DNA from: Lathyrus oleraceus
Taxonomy: Eukaryota; Streptophyta; Magnoliopsida; Fabales; Fabaceae
Assembly: GCF_024323335.1 (NCBI RefSeq)
Contig: NC_066579.1
Location: 4,231,001-4,295,000, forward strand
DNA: 64,000 nt
Direction of reading: 5' to 3'
Both the position numbers and the translations under genes were made by a program. The notes below the pieces were generated by a model that saw only the letters and a program-made list of their open reading frames with translations, made no database searches and had not been told where the DNA came from. Shown here in pieces: positions 46,064 through 58,560 of the stretch. The stretch's first letter is position 1. Every line of letters starts with the position of its first letter.

Positions 46064-49000
46064 TATAGCGGTAAATTCACGACCATTAAGTTATGGATAA
46101 GCTTAACGTCAATAAAATCAGAGTCGCCACCGCGCTTTTATTGTTTCCAAAGGAAAGGGGAAAAAGTATGAACAAAACCCAAAGATAAGAAAATTTCAAA
46201 TTAAAACTAATAAAATTCCAGAGATTACAGGTAAGGGGGTTGGTTACACAGAGGGAAGGTGTTAGCACCCAAAGTGTCCTAGGTACTCCTAGGGAACCCT
46301 TTTTTATGTGTGTATGTGTTTTTGGTATAAAATATGTTTTAGAAAAATAGAGTGTGGGGATGAGAAAAGAATTCATTGATTATATTTTTGTGTTTGACAA
46401 GACCTTCGGACTTGTGCCTACGTACCAACATAAAAATGAGCGATCAAAACGCCGTAGTTCGTGGTATCAATTTCAAAATGAGCGGATTGCTTTTAACAAA
46501 ATTTAAATTTAAAAAGAGGCACAAATGGTCTAAAAGAGTTTGAATGGGTGTTAGTTCATTTTGTTTTTTTTTGAAATTTTAAGTCAATATGGTTAAGTTC
46601 ATTTACAAGTTTGATTTAAGAAAAGATTTTTAAAATGCAATGGCATAAGACCAAAGTTTCTAATTTGCAAAAGAGTCTAAGTTTAGAAATCACAAGCAAA
46701 TAAGGTTTTTGTAAAGGGGGAGAGATTTTAAATTTAATAAATGGGAGGAGATGAAGAGACTAATCCTAAGCATAAAATTTAAAAGTTAAGAGTTGAAAAG
46801 ATCTGACCAATGGGATGCAATCCAATAGACAAAAATGTCATATAGAAACCAACTCTTACTTTGGAATTTAGACTCAAGCAATATCAATAAGCAAGTAGCA
46901 TTATGAAGAGCAAGGCATCAAATAAAGATATCCACATCCAAGCTAGCAACTTTATAGTCTTCTTCTTAATCTTCCCATGTATCAGATGACATACTCCTTG
47001 AATGGCTCAGAATAAGGCATTAGACACTGGTTCAAAGTAATATTTGCATCAAGACCATGTAGTAGATGAATTCATGTAGATACTTGCATCAGATGAAAGC
47101 TCAAATCACAATAGCTTGGCTACAAAAATATTGGCATTGGCCAAGTCCTTTTGCATAGGTGTAGCCTAATTCTAAGTCCAAAGCTCAGATCAAATCCAAC
47201 AGTCCATACAAACATTTTTTATGGTTATTGTTGTTTATTAGGTATTTTAAGGTCCTAAGACCACAAACACAAACAAGATACACAAACAAATATGTACAAT
47301 CACAATGTGTGGCTCAAGTGAGCAAAGTGAAAATAACATAAACATAAACAAGTTAAATGATATGTAAAATGGCAAATGGAATGGTAAATGACTTGAATTT
47401 AAATTGCATAAAGTAAATGACTTGAAATTAAAAGAAATAATAATAAAAGTTAGTCATATGTTAGTTGATTAGATGTTAGTGAAATTTTGCTTTTCAATTA
47501 ATTAAGCCATTCTTTGGAGAACACTCAACCCTCTATTCACAAGCATGGATCCTTGAACCAAGACATCTTCCACAGGAAGGAAAAAAGGCCAAGTTTCCAT
47601 ACAATACTATGAAAGGGGGGAGACTTACAATCTCACTTACTAGAATGTTATGCCTTTGGGTCACAATTTAGCGTTATATTAAGCAATCGTAATTGGACTT
47701 ATATAGAAGTCACAACTATCTGAGGCCAGACAATAGAAATTTTGGTGTTAATGCATGTTAGAGATATGGTATATTGTACCATTCTCCTAAAACATACCAC
47801 ACACAAAAAGAAAATGATCAAAGGATTGACCTAATCTCATCTATACTTGTATTGGTTCATCTAACATGAATTTATTGATAAACCAATTAACCTTAGGATA
47901 TTGAGACTTCATTGGTCAATGAAAGGGATGAGATAGAATAAGATTGAAGATGAAGAGGGAGGGGAGATGAGACAAACACAAATTGGTCATGGGAGGAATT
48001 TTATCAAATTAAAATCATTCATTTTGGGAGATGAAATGTACATTTTATCAATCCCCTAAGTCCAATGATTTTAATCCAACAAAAGTCAAATCAATCTTGA
48101 CCAAGGCCCAAACACATATTCAAACTTCACAAGTCAATAAAAATGGCTTAACATAATTTTCACACAATTAATCAATTAAAAATCAAATTAAATACATTTA
48201 AATTAAATTATGTTTGATCAAAAACCTAAAACCTCTTCAAAACACCAAATATATGGCCAAGAGATTTATCATAGGTCAAATAAGGTCAAAGGACCTTGGG
48301 CAAAAAATTCCATTATTTTTGAAAAGTCAGAAGTATTTTTAAACAATTAAAAATATGCATAAAAACAATTAATTCATGAAAAATATCAAAATTAATCCAA
48401 AAAGTAATTTTAATTCAGAAAAAGAAAGAGGAAAATATTTGAATTTTTTTGGTGAAAGCCCCATATTTTTTGGATTAATAATGAAATTAATATGAATTAA
48501 TTAAAAATAAGCAATTAAATGAAATAATCAGAAATTAAAAAAAAGTACCATCTAATCTCCCTCATTAATTGAGGTGGCAGATCAGATGGTGAGAAACGTG
48601 CGTTCCACATGTACCTTGGTCAACTGAAACACATGCGTGGTATTCAAAAGCAACGTCCAAGATTAAAACAATTTAAATGGATCATATGGCTGAGATGTAT
48701 GACGACACATCACCGGAGCCAGGGCTCCGGTCTTCTTCTCCGGTGGACCTCACCAGATTGGTCCACCATCAACCATCGGAAAATGAAAAGGAAAGACATG
48801 GATTTAAAGAAAAAATGCTTAGGAGCTCGAATCTGGCCTCAATTTTGTCCAATTCCAAGTATATAAAAAGATACAAATATTTGAATTTTAAGGATCATGA
48901 ACTGAGTTGCTTCAATTTGATCTCAAAGCAACTCAATCTTCTTGCCTACATTGATAGGACTTCAGACAACCAAAAATCACAAAGAATGGTGAAAAATTGA

Positions 49001-50803
49001 GGGAGAATCGAAGAGAAGAAGTTTTTGAAAAATCATCTTCAAGTTGATCTGATTCTATTTGATCTTGATCTGGATTTGATTGCTTTCTCTTCCTCTTGCT
49101 TGTAGAAGTCAATTGAGATGAAAAGGGAAGTGAATTTTTGGAGTTTGAACTTCCAAACAGGAGATGAAGTTCAAGCTCGATTTCAAGAGAAACCTTCAAA
49201 AATTCTATGGCAGTGAGGGTTTGAGTTGGTCTAGCAAAGCTTGAGCAAGGTGTTGATGAAGTTTTGATCATAATGCACTTCTATTTATAGGCTATAGGAT
49301 TGATATTTGCACACTTCCAATTTTGCCAAAATTTGAGTTTCTCTCTTGCATCGATGCATGGGTGTGCACTAGGTCCATGAGATGATGTAATCTGATCCAT
49401 AGTTCAATATCCATCATGCTGAAATCATGTTATAAGTTCATGCAAATATATATGAAAAATGGAAGTTGAAATTATCCAAATGGTCCCTTAACTTACACCC
49501 ATGTGCAAGTCTCTCATATTATGGCCAATTGAGATGATTTTGGACTTTTTGAAAATGTAAGATCAAGGGGAACAATTTTCATGTTGAAGACGTTTTCATT
49601 TGAAGCTTGGATCATGGTGAATCTTAAGGTGGAAGTTTGGAAAATCAAACATATTTGAAAATTTTCTAAGTCCCAAGTCAAATGTTCACTCCTTCCACCT
49701 TGAATAACTTTTTCTATAGATTTCAAATGAGAAACGTTCCTTCATCAAAGATGTAAATATTTCAAAACTCTTCAATTTGGTTACAAATTTGACCTCATTT
49801 GGATTTGGCATGAAAGAATTATGCATTTTAGAAGTTAAGGAAAATCACTTGTTCAATGGTAGTGGCCCAAAATGACCTATAATGTTTCCTCTTGGCACAT
49901 GTATTTGCAAGTTGAATTTGAACTTCCTCCAAACATCAAAGTTGAAGTAGACATATTGAGTTTGATTATGGAATTTTAATGTCTTTCATCTCATAATAAT
50001 TGAGCAAGTTATGGTCTTGGGAAGTTGACCTCCAAACTAGGGTTCAAACAAAATTACCTATAGTCTTTCATCATAAAAAAATGACTTTCCAAGCAAAACT
50101 AGATCTATAATTAAAAATGAAAGTTGTTTGGAATGTCATTTAGAGTAACGTTTCTCTTAGAATCATTTTCATATGACAAAAATTGCAGGAGATAGGGTCT
50201 AGGGAACCCCAGTTTTGACCAGTCGACTTTCTCTGGCAACTACCATGAACCAACTTGCTAGCTTGACATTCTCTTGACCTTTGGGACTCATGGAGGATAT
50301 ATATGCATAAAATTATTTAATGTGAAGTATCCCTTGAAATGTTTGATCAATTGTTGATGAAACTTGTTGAAGAAGTCACACAAGATACCTAGATGAATTA
50401 GGGTTTCCAATGCAAATAAACTTCAAACTTTTGATGATTTCTTGATTAAAATGATACGTGAAGACCATAAGGATCCATATATGATGCTTAGAGCCAATGT
50501 AAACCAATTATTGATTGAGATCCTTGCATTGAGGGTCTTAAACCCTAGACATGAGCTTGATAGAGCGTAGGTGAGCATGCACACTACCTACAAAAGCAAC
50601 AAACTATACATTGGCATATTTTTGGTATTTTGGCCAGTAAATAATGAAAAAAAAAGTATGATACAATCAAATCATGCTTGGTGATCTCTCCCCATGCAAA
50701 CCCAATGAATGAGGGGTAAGAAGGATGCCAAGGTGTAGTCCCAATGCTAATGCATATGATGAGATAACATGAGGGATCTCAGGGTCCAAATTGGGGTCTT
50801 ACA
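46064..50803 (-). repeat. 5' LTR of outer Ogre element
   Basis: 4740 bp. Minus strand from 50803 (TGTAAGACCCCAATTTGG) to 46064 (ending CGCTATA; the terminal CA has mutated to TA, compare CGCTACA in the 3' LTR). TATA box TATAAATAG at 49281-49289, putting U3 at about 1.55 kb and leaving about 3.2 kb of LTR downstream. A frame of 96-112 codons just downstream of TATA is kept in both LTRs but has no recognised match. U5 contains the block GGTGCTAACACCTTCCCT shared with the inner element. Confidence 0.92.
49281..49289 (-). promoter_or_regulatory. TATA box of outer Ogre 5' LTR
   Basis: Minus-strand TATAAATAG, conserved at 3718-3726 in the other LTR. The likely start site is about 30 nt downstream (near 49255). 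Confidence 0.65.
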
Positions 50804-51540
50804 GACTTGAACTCATTCAATTTTCTAAGGCTGATTGGTGTGGAGACAAAGAATGGTACAAGGCCAGTCCAATCAATCCGGAGGTCTCGTTCTAATTTAA
50901 AAAAAGGCCTAAATTTATTTTTAAAAATGAAATTATAATAATTAAAAATGACTCATCAAAAGTATAATTATATATTATTTAAAAATAGATTTAATTATTA
51001 TTATTTTGACTTTTGATCAATCTCATCATTATATGTATTGGATTTTTATTATAGCATGATTTAATTCATTGAATTTTTATGATAACATTTTTTATGTCTA
51101 ATAATATTAATGGGAAAAAATTGGACCTTCCAAAATCTGGGGTCTCCCAAAATTTGGGACCTTTTGCAGTAGAGCTTGCTACTCATGTACAAGGTTAGCC
51201 CTTGATTGATAGGAGGATCACAAGTGGATACTTTTTTTATGTTCCTATGGCCACATGTGTTATGGTTCTCAAAGAAGCAAAAAGTGATGGCCTTGTCTAG
51301 TTATGAGTATGAGTATATTTCATGTGTTTCTGTATCTTATTAAGAAAATTGGCTTTAATCCTTCTTGAAAGATTTGATGATCAAGCTAGAATAGCCAATC
51401 AAGCTACAAATAGATAACAGATCAGCTATTGCTCTAGCTAGGAATTCGATTGCACATAAGAAGAGCAAACATATAAAAACAATATTCCACTTTCTAAGAG
51501 ATCAAGTCACAAAGAGAAAGCTTAATGTTATGTACTACCC
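50804..51540 (+). pseudogene. Old copia pol relic, RNase H part (continues from 488)
   Basis: Starting with the GACTT duplication, the frame continues that at 488: SKADWCGDKE (RNase H first Asp region), then after an AT-rich interruption SGYFFMFL, SKKQKVMALSSYEYEYIS (catalytic Glu region) and HKKSKHIKTIFHFLRDQV, the copia RNase H C-terminus. Stops and indels are frequent. Confidence 0.8.
50890..51160. other. AT-rich insertion in copia relic, type unknown
   Basis: About 260 bp, very AT-rich, separating two parts of RNase H that are normally adjacent. It ends in a G/C-richer block with repeats of GGTCTCCCAAAATTTGGGACC type. I could not define terminal inverted repeats or a target duplication. 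It may be a small non-autonomous transposon. Confidence 0.4.
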
Positions 51541-51589
51541 TATAGAAAAACAAGTGGATGATGATTTTACCAACGTAATAAAAAATGTT

Positions 51590-51981
51590 TCACGCCGGCC
51601 AAAGACCCGGGACCCACTACTTCATGCCAACCAAAGATTCAATAACACGAAGTCTATTATCCAACTTGACACGTCAGGACTAAGGTTTAAACACCTTTAT
51701 AAAGGGATTTTTAGGTACATAATTTCTAATCTACATTTTCACTGCCATTGTCTTGAGCCCTAAACAGACTTTAGTATTGGAGTGCTAACCATGCAGGTAT
51801 CCCCTAGGTCCACCATGTCAGAGATAGAAAACACTGTTTAACGACATCGCACCAAGACCGATACCTCTGGTTTAAGAAGATCGTGATTGCAACCTTTGGT
51901 CCACAGTGTCATATCGATGTAGTGCATCGGAAGCTTCGCTTTGTCGTAGTTTCCACAATCCTCATCATCTCTGGTTTCGCA
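51590..51981 (+). repeat. Truncated Tat-type LTR (3' portion)
   Basis: TATA box TATAAA at 51698-51703. A leader containing GTATTGGAGTGCTAACCATGCAG|GTATCC-like text follows, with the LTR end at TTCGCA near 51981. A primer-site-like TGGCACCATCTATGGGAA follows at 51991-52008, close to the TGGCGCC...TGTGGGAA sites of Tat-lineage gypsy elements. The 5' part and the partner LTR are not seen. Confidence 0.6.
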
Positions 51982-52008
51982 ATAGAATAATGGCACCATC
52001 TATGGGAA

Positions 52009-53058
<1,050 letters not shown>

Positions 53059-53139
53059 TCTTGATCTTTTGCTTTCTGCCTTGTCCTTCTTTTGGATAGA
53101 AAAAATGTGAATGCTCATAGCAGGGTACCAGGGAATAAG

Positions 53140-54200
53140 TGTAAGAACAAATTCAGTATCTAAAATTCATCTCTAAGATTTTGATGATGACAAAGGATGA
53201 AACAAAATGGTACCCTAACAAAATTTATCTAAGTATGCAGGACTCTAATAAAAAAGAAGTCAGATAGACATTCATCAGATATAGACACAAGTTCGAAATG
53301 ACCACTTAGAAGGTACTCAAGCAGAAGCTCTGACTCTGATTAAAGGAAGTGTACAAAGAGAAACAAACAAAAGAGACATAAGATACTCTGAAGCGGAATA
53401 GCACACTCTAGGATCTGAAGCTTTTAGACTCTGACGTAATCAATCAGGAAGACATCAAGAACCTCTGAAGACAGTCAACTGTAAGCAACTATCTGAAGAT
53501 ATACTTGTAGAACAAAAACTCGGATATCTGAACATTTTGATTTAGAAATGATCTCTAAAGACTTAAGTATGAAGACTTTCACTTGTGGCAAGAATCTAAT
53601 TTTGGAACAAAGTTATAGCGCCCCAAAACTGCTTTGGAAAGAACACAGAGATTAATGACATTAATCAACCATCATTGCCAAAGATCCTTTCATTCAACAG
53701 TCTCCTCATCACCCCTATATATAGGATGGATCACTTCACTCAGAAAACAATGAAAAACACACGAGAATACAAAAACTACTTTCATACCTTTTACTCATTC
53801 TCTTTTTCACACGAGTTGCTGCTCTAAAGCATGAACATTTCTATTGCTCTTACTTTGTGTAATTTCTGCTAACCTAGAAGCACTAAGCATTACTGTAATT
53901 CTACTTAATTATTGAATTCTCCTCAAGTGGCTTGTGAAGTCTGTAAACTTGAGAGGGATAAGAGATCTTTATCGTCTTAGACGATCATTGTTATAATCTT
54001 TCAAGATTAATGGATTAAGTCCTTATTGAAGGCGAAATCACCTTGGCCGAGTGGACTGGAGTAGCTTTGAATTTCAAGCGAACCAGTATAAAAATTACGT
54101 GTTGATATCTTTTTTTTTTCGAGTGTGTTTTATTTCCAAAAAGTTTTTATCATCAGTTAAAGCAATTCAAACCCCCCTTTCTTGTTTTTCTCTTCCTTCA
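53140..54200 (+). repeat. 5' LTR of second copia element
   Basis: Starts TGTAAGAACAAATTCAG, ends CTCTTCCTTCA. TATA box TATATATAG at 53716-53724. The primer site AGGTATCAGAGC follows at 54203-54214; its first base differs from the usual T. Confidence 0.93.
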
Positions 54201-54284
54201 ATAGGTATCAGAGCTTCGGCTCTGTTATTGATTTTCTAATCAAACACTTAATAGTGTAGAGAGATCCAGCATGAGAAAAACACT

Positions 54285-56045
54285 ATGGCTAACACCAATG
54301 AAAGAGACAGTTACAATGCTAAACCTACAATCTTTGATGGAGAAAAATTTGATTACTGGAAAGACAGAATTGAAAGTTTCTTTCTGGGTTATGACACTGA
54401 TCTATGGGACATAGTTACTATTGGCTATATACCTCCTGTATCTGATGATGGTATTGCTATTGCTAGAAACAAGATGACAGATGATCAGAAGCGTGACTTC
54501 AAGAATCATCACAAAGCCAGAACAATATTACTGAATGCCATTTCCTACAATGAATATGAAAAGATCACCAACAGGGAAACTGCCAAAGAGATACTTGACT
54601 CCCTGAGGATGACTCACGAAGGAAATTCACAAGTCAAAGAGACAAAGCCTCTGGCTCTAATTCAGAAGTATGATGATTTCAAGATGGAGGACGACGAAGC
54701 TATAGAGGTAATGTTTTCTAGATTTCAAACTTTGATTGCATAACTCAAGGTTCTAAACAAAGGCTACACAACTGCAAATCATGTCAAAAATATTGTCAGA
54801 AGCCTGTCAAAGAAGTGGAGACCCATGGTCACTGCATTAAAATTATCAAAGGATCTGAACAACATAAGCCTAGAATAACTTGTCAGCTCCCTCAGAAGAC
54901 ACGAGATAGAACTTGAGGAAGATAAGCCCCAAAAGAAGAACAAATTTGTAGCCTTGAAATCCAGATCTGAGAGACGTAAACCAGAAAGGAAAAAAGCCCT
55001 CCAAGCTGAAGAAGAAGACAATGACGACTCTGAAAAGGAAGACTCTGACGATGAAGAAGAGTTATCCCTTCTGACAAGAAGAGCGAAATAACTCTGGAGA
55101 AAAAGGAACAACAACTTCAGAAGACCAAGACCCAAGGGAGATCACTCAGAATCAACTTCTAGAAGAAAATCAAACAAAGAAGTAACATGCTATGAATGTA
55201 AAGAAACAGGTCATTACAGAAACGAATTCCCAAAGCTCAAGAAAGAAAGCTCCAGAAGAGAAAGTTTCAAGAAAAATTCTTTCAAAACCAAGAAGGGACT
55301 CATGGCCACCTGGGACGACACTGAATCTGATTCCTCTGAATCAGACTCTGAAGAACATGCAAATGTGGCATTCATGGCTACCACATATGGAAAGTCATCA
55401 GAAAGAGAATCTGATCCTAAAGAGGTATTTTAAGATCTTTCTCGCTCTGACCTTGAATCATGCCTCTCTGAATCTCTAAACTCATATCATAAACTTAAAC
55501 AAAAATTGAAATCATTAAAAATGGTCATTGAAGGAACCATTGAAGAATGTGATAAGCTTGAGATAACAGTTTCTAAATTAAAGGATGATATTCTGATTCT
55601 GACAAGAGAAAAAGAATCCACAAATAAACAATGTTTAAAACTTGAAGAAGATTTATCTCAAGCCCCACAAACTTCCAATATAATTATATATGAATATGAA
55701 AAAGCTTCTCAAAAGTTTCTGAAAAATGGGATAGAAAGAAGCAGAATGGCTTCTATGATTTATGGAGTCAGTCAGAATAAGAAAAGAGGAATAGGATATG
55801 ATTCTAATGAAGACAAACACATATCTTCTGCAGATGACAAAGCTAAATCCCCATTTTCTTATCATTACACACATGCACAAACACAACATTTTACTAATGC
55901 TAGAAAACCCAAAGTCTTAAGAAACTCTGGGAGAACTAATCACAAAGGACCCAAAAGATTATGGGTACCAAAGGATAAGATAATCTATGGTGCAGATATC
56001 CTATGCAGCAGAGCTAAGACACCAATCATGGTACCTGGACTCTAG
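54285..56045 (+). pseudogene. Gag of second copia element
   Basis: Same frame throughout, homologous to 14941-16740 (FDGEKFDYWKDRIESFF at the start). Zinc knuckle at about 55189-55230 reads CYECKETGHYRNEF, the last Cys changed to Phe. Nonsense codons lie near 54741, 54874, 55087 and 55431. There is no frameshift, and the last bases overlap pol in the +1 frame as in the other copy. Confidence 0.88.
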
Positions 56046-58065
56046 GTGCTCACGACACATGACGGAAAGAAAGCATATGTTCCAAAGCCTGGAACTTAAG
56101 GATGTTGGCTTCGTAGGTTTTGGAGGAAATCAGAAAGGAAGAATCAGAGGCTTCGGAACTATTGGTAATGGATATCTTCCCTCTATATCTGATGTTCTCT
56201 ATGTAGAAGGATTAATGCATAACCTGTTATCAATAAGCCAATTAAGTGATAACGATTATGATATAATATTTTATCAAAAAACATGTAAAGCAATTAATCA
56301 AAATAATGGAACAGTTCTATTCATTGGCAAGAGGAAAAACAACATTTACAAAATAAATATTTCAGATCTAAAAGATCAAAATGTAAAATGTTTAATGTCT
56401 ATAAACAAAGAGCAATGGGTATGGCATAAACACTGGGGCCACATTAGCATGAGAAAACTCTCTCAGCTAAATAAGCTCGAGTTAGTCAGAGGTCTACCTA
56501 AGCTGAAGTTTTATTCATATGCTCTGTGTGAGGCATGTCAGAAAGGAAAATTTTCAAAAACATCTTTTAAAAAGAAAAATCTTTTTTCCACCTCTAAGCC
56601 TCTGGAACATCTTCACATTGACCTTTTTAGACCTATTAAGACAGCTTCAATCAATGGAAAGAAGTATGGACTGATCATTGTTGATGATTTTAGTCGCTGG
56701 ACATGGGTAAAATTTCTAAAGCACAAGAGTGAGTCTCACTCTGTATTCACTAGCTTCTGTTCTAAAGTGCAAAACGAGTTTGACTCTAAAATCATCAGAG
56801 TCAGAAGTGATCATGATGGTGAATTCGAAAATAAGTTCTTTGAAGAACTGTTTGATTCAAATGGAATATCCCATGATTTCCCCTGCCCTAGAAATCCACA
56901 ACAAAATGGAGTTGTAGAGAGAAAAAATAGGACACTCCAAGAAATGGCTAGAACCATGATCAATGAAACAAATGTGGCTAAGCACTTTTGGGCTGAAGTA
57001 GTAAATACAACGTGTTATATTCAGAATAGAATCTCTGTAAGACCTATTCTGAAGAAGACTCCCTATGAACTGTGCAAGGGAAGAAAACCCAATATTTCTT
57101 ACTTCCATCCTTTTGGATGCTCATGTTTTATTCTTAACACTAAAGAACATCTGAACAAGTTTGATTCAAAAGCACAAAAAAATATTATGTTAGGATACTC
57201 AGAACGCTCTAAAGGCTACAGAGTATACAACACAGAAACAAAAATTATGGAAGAATCAATACATGTCAGATTTGATGATAAGCTTGACCCTGAAAAGTCA
57301 AAGCTAGTTGAAAAACTTGCAGATTTGGAGATAACTCATGCAGGATCTGACGAAAAGACTAAAGCATTAGAGAAAGAAGAAGTAAGTAAAAAGGTTTGTT
57401 AGAAGCTCTATCATGGTATGATAGACTCTCTTCTCAATCTGATGGCTACTCATCCTGACATTATTTTTAGTGTATATCTTTGTGCTAGATTCCAATCAGA
57501 TCCAAGGGAATCTCATTTAACAACAATTAAAAAAATCCTAAGGTATCTGAAAGGAACCCCTAACCTTGGCCTGATGTATGAGAAAACATTAGAGTATAGG
57601 CTCTCTGGATATTGTGATGCAGATTATGTAGGGGATAAAATGGAATATAAAAGCACATCTGGGAACTGTCAGTTCTTAGGAAACAATCTCATATCTCGGG
57701 CTAGAAAAAGACAATCAACCATCGCTCTGTCTACTGCAAAAGCATAATATTTACCAGCTTCACTATGCACTACTCAGATGCTCTGGATGAAAAATAAACT
57801 AGAAGACCTTTAGATATTTGAGAGTAACGTTCCTATCTTATGTGATAATACTGCTCCCATATGTTTAAGTAAGAACCCTATTTTACATTCCAGAGCGAAG
57901 CACAAATAAAACATCATTTTATCAGAGACTATGTTCAGAAAGGGGTAATATATTTAAATTTATAGATACAAACCATCAATGGGCTGACATCTTCATAAAA
58001 CCCCTCGTTGAAGATAGATTCTCATTCATTCTGAAACACTTAAAAATTGAAAATTGCCCAGAATG
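55987..58065 (+). pseudogene. Pol of second copia element with RT deleted
   Basis: The frame opens after a TAA at 55981-55983, with an ATG at 55987, +1 to gag. Protease motif is SWYLDSRCSRHM (Gly of DSG changed to Arg). The integrase zinc domain has a WHKHWGHISM block; the core has HIDLFRP, SDHDGE and QQNGVVERKN. Around 57360 the frame jumps from the integrase C-terminus straight to the post-RT block (EKEEVSKKVC). This removes the linker and whole RT, about 1 kb compared with 17990-19005. RNase H remnants (GYCDADYVGDKMEYKSTSG) continue to about 58065 with stops and an indel near 57905. Confidence 0.88.
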
Positions 58066-58451
58066 AATCTAACGTGCTTATCTGAAATAGCAAAATAAGG
58101 CTCTGAAAATAACATTTGGTATCTGGATCTGACTCTGATACTTCTACCAATTAGGAGTCATCTAAATTAGAAATCCTCAGGATCCAAACCCTTTGTATTC
58201 CTGAAGATCAGATAGATCAACACGTGGGTTATCTTGCGTCTGACCATGGATCTTCTAGACAACTGTCTAACAGAAATCAAGAGACAGACCCTTGAGATCT
58301 CCTCGAGCAATACGCTGATTTGGGGATTAGACTTCCATCATTAGCTGTAATCATGTCTCTCCTAAGCGTGTCAACTCGTTTAATGTGGCATCATTAGTTT
58401 TTTAACTTTTCAACTGCTCCTAACATTGTCATTTTGCATGTTTTCTATGTG

Positions 58452-58460
58452 TATTTATAA
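58452..58460 (+). promoter_or_regulatory. Internal TATA box before ORF3, second copia element
   Basis: TATTTATAA, followed by a C/A/T-rich leader to the ATG at 58561, matching the arrangement at 20074-20188. Confidence 0.45.
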
Positions 58461-58560
58461 TTTTCACAATTCACAATTTCACACTTTACACTCACAGCCT
58501 ACACAAACCTCTCTTCCTCTCTAAGTTCCTCAAAGTTATTCAACCTTCATCAACTTCCTC

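Larger units (their letters stand above)
489..50803 (-). mobile_element. Outer giant Ogre-type Ty3/gypsy retrotransposon (contains two nested insertions)
   Basis: Two direct repeats of 4752 and 4740 bp (489-5240, 46064-50803) flank the unit, and GACTT is duplicated at 484-488 and 50804-50808. On the minus strand the LTR begins TGTAAGACCCCAATTT. The order is 5' LTR, primer-binding site with the TGGCGACTTTGCTGGGGA pattern, ORF1, gag, protease, intron, RT, RNase H, second RNase H, integrase, tandem-repeat 3' UTR, polypurine tract, 3' LTR. Long LTRs, an extra ORF before gag, dual RNase H and an intron before RT are the published hallmarks of Ogre (Tat lineage). The full element without insertions would be about 21.7 kb. 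It is interrupted by 6806-26799 and 29800-38369. Scattered stops make it defective. Confidence 0.93.

Noticed and set aside
48933..49271. Minus-strand leader frame (also 3418-3708) as a gene
   Set aside because: Present in both LTRs because they are copies; length differs (112 versus 96 codons) and there is no recognisable domain. More likely untranslated leader.
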